A stretch of DNA of 6,081 bases from contig CASBRC010000276.1 in assembly GCA_949128015.1 (NCBI GenBank), positions 1 to 6,081 on the forward strand, given 5' to 3'. Both the position numbers and the translations under genes were made by a program. This DNA is from Synechococcales cyanobacterium PMM_0003. GTDB taxonomy: Bacteria; Cyanobacteriota; Cyanobacteriia; Pseudanabaenales; Pseudanabaenaceae. The notes under the pieces are model-generated. The model saw nothing but the letters and a program-made list of their open reading frames with translations. It was not told where the DNA came from and did not search any database. This document shows positions 5,084 through 6,081 of the stretch, piece after piece (the first letter of the stretch is position 1; each line of letters begins with the position of its first letter).

Positions 5084-6079
5084 ATGCATTTTATTGATCG
5101 AGTTACGATACATGTGAAATCTGGCGATGGCGGCGATGGGCTGGTCGCATTTCGCCGTGAGAAGTATGTGCCTGCGGGCGGGCCGGCGGGTGGCAATGGT
5201 GGTCATGGTGGTTCGGTGATTTTAGAAGCAACCACCGATCTGCAAACCCTGCTAGATTTTCGCTTCGAGAATATTTTTAAAGCTGAGAATGGTGAACGCG
5301 GCGGCCCTAGCAATATGACGGGTAAAAAAGGTGGCGATCGCATAATCAAAGTCCCCGTCGGTACGGTGGTGATGAATGAAGAATCTGGCGAGGTTTTAGG
5401 CGATCTCACTGAGGCTGGACAAACCTTATTTGTGGCAAAAGGCGGTAAAGGCGGTTTAGGTAATAAATATTTCTTGAGCAATCAAAATCGCGCCCCTGAC
5501 TATGCCTTACCAGGTTTGCTAGGTGAAGAACTCAACCTTTATCTCGAACTAAAGCTAATTGCTGAAGTCGGGATCATTGGTTTACCCAATGCTGGCAAGT
5601 CAACATTGATCTCGGTTGTGTCCGCCGCCCGTCCTAAAATTGCTGATTATCCTTTCACGACACTTGTTCCAAATTTGGGCGTAGTTTCTAAGCCTTCAGG
5701 TGATGGGATTGTTTTTGCGGATATTCCTGGATTAATCGAAGGTGCATCGGATGGGATTGGTTTAGGGCATGACTTTTTGCGCCATGTTGAGCGCACTAAG
5801 TTATTAATTCATTTGATTGACGTGACTCAAGATGATCCGCTTGCGGCTTATCACACAATTCAGGAAGAATTAGCTGCCTATGGTCATGGATTAGCTGACA
5901 AGCCCCAAATTCTGGCTCTAAATAAGATCGATGCGATGTTGCCTGAAGATGTAGATGCGATCGCATCTCAATTCGATCTGCCCATTCTCGCAATTTCGGC
6001 TGCTTCTAAAAAAGGACTAGATAAACTCTTGCAGTCCGTCTGGAAATTATTGGAGAAATTCGATCAAGACAATCCTTAG
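5084..6079 (+). CDS. obg: Obg/CgtA GTPase, ribosome assembly
   Basis: Obg is an essential GTPase that binds the large ribosomal subunit late in assembly and links it to growth and stress signalling. The 331-residue protein is complete. The Obg fold covers 1-158, with the Gly-rich stretches SGDGGDG, PAGGPAGGNGGHGGS (30-44) and AKGGKGGLGN (118-127). The G domain starts near 160: G1 GLPNAGKST (166-174), switch I YPFTT (189-193), G3 DIPGLIEGA (213-221), G4 NKID (280-283) and G5 SAAS (305-308). All catalytic motifs are intact. It ends soon after the G domain (KLLEKFDQDNP) and so lacks the variable C-terminal extension of E. coli ObgE (390 aa) or B. subtilis Obg, as I expect for short cyanobacterial forms. 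The ATG at 5084 gives the canonical MxFxDxxxIxVKSGDGG start. The stop is TAG at 6077-6079. Confidence 0.97.
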   Translation: MHFIDRVTIHVKSGDGGDGLVAFRREKYVPAGGPAGGNGGHGGSVILEATTDLQTLLDFRFENIFKAENGERGGPSNMTGKKGGDRIIKVPVGTVVMNEESGEVLGDLTEAGQTLFVAKGGKGGLGNKYFLSNQNRAPDYALPGLLGEELNLYLELKLIAEVGIIGLPNAGKSTLISVVSAARPKIADYPFTTLVPNLGVVSKPSGDGIVFADIPGLIEGASDGIGLGHDFLRHVERTKLLIHLIDVTQDDPLAAYHTIQEELAAYGHGLADKPQILALNKIDAMLPEDVDAIASQFDLPILAISAASKKGLDKLLQSVWKLLEKFDQDNP

Positions 6080-6081
6080 GA

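Noticed and set aside
312..5964. The 14 GCGATCGC octamers as a possible CRISPR or dispersed regulatory array
   Set aside because: They are irregularly spaced, lie mostly inside genes and are the well-known cyanobacterial HIP1 motif, so no array is implied.

Overview
The window looks like ordinary chromosomal DNA from a cyanobacterium. The octamer GCGATCGC (HIP1, a hallmark of many cyanobacterial genomes) occurs 14 times by my count in about 6 kb, in genes and in spacers. The recognisable genes fit this: a VTE5-type phytol kinase, a HisZ regulatory subunit and an Obg GTPase without a C-terminal extension. HIP1 density alone does not fix the genus. I see no rRNA, tRNA, insertion sequence, CRISPR array, phage gene or defence island.

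Layout from left to right. (1) Bases 1-294 hold an incompletely readable end of a gene and a 66-residue membrane piece resembling the second half of a GtrA-type protein, possibly a frameshifted remnant. (2) Bases 295-2178 hold two tandem, same-strand, equally long (282 aa) HEAT-repeat paralogs. Each is preceded by a copy of the same HIP1-bounded inverted repeat. (3) A phytol kinase gene on the minus strand (2203-2892) converges on the second paralog with only 24 bp between them. (4) hisZ (3034-4233) diverges from the phytol kinase across a 141-bp spacer and ends in a very strong intrinsic terminator that starts inside its stop codon. (5) A small membrane-anchored SH3-domain protein follows (4413-4856). 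(6) A complete obg/cgtA gene (5084-6079) ends two bases before the window edge.

The genes do not form one pathway: phytol salvage, histidine biosynthesis, an envelope-associated SH3 protein and ribosome assembly sit side by side. The spacers (about 90-230 bp), the strand changes and the hairpins suggest mostly separate transcription units. The HEAT paralogs are the only pair with an obvious evolutionary relationship.

The least explained material is the duplicated hairpin in front of the HEAT paralogs, which is better preserved than the genes behind it, and the shared Lys-rich PVAKGFG tail of the two proteins. I found no convincing undescribed system.
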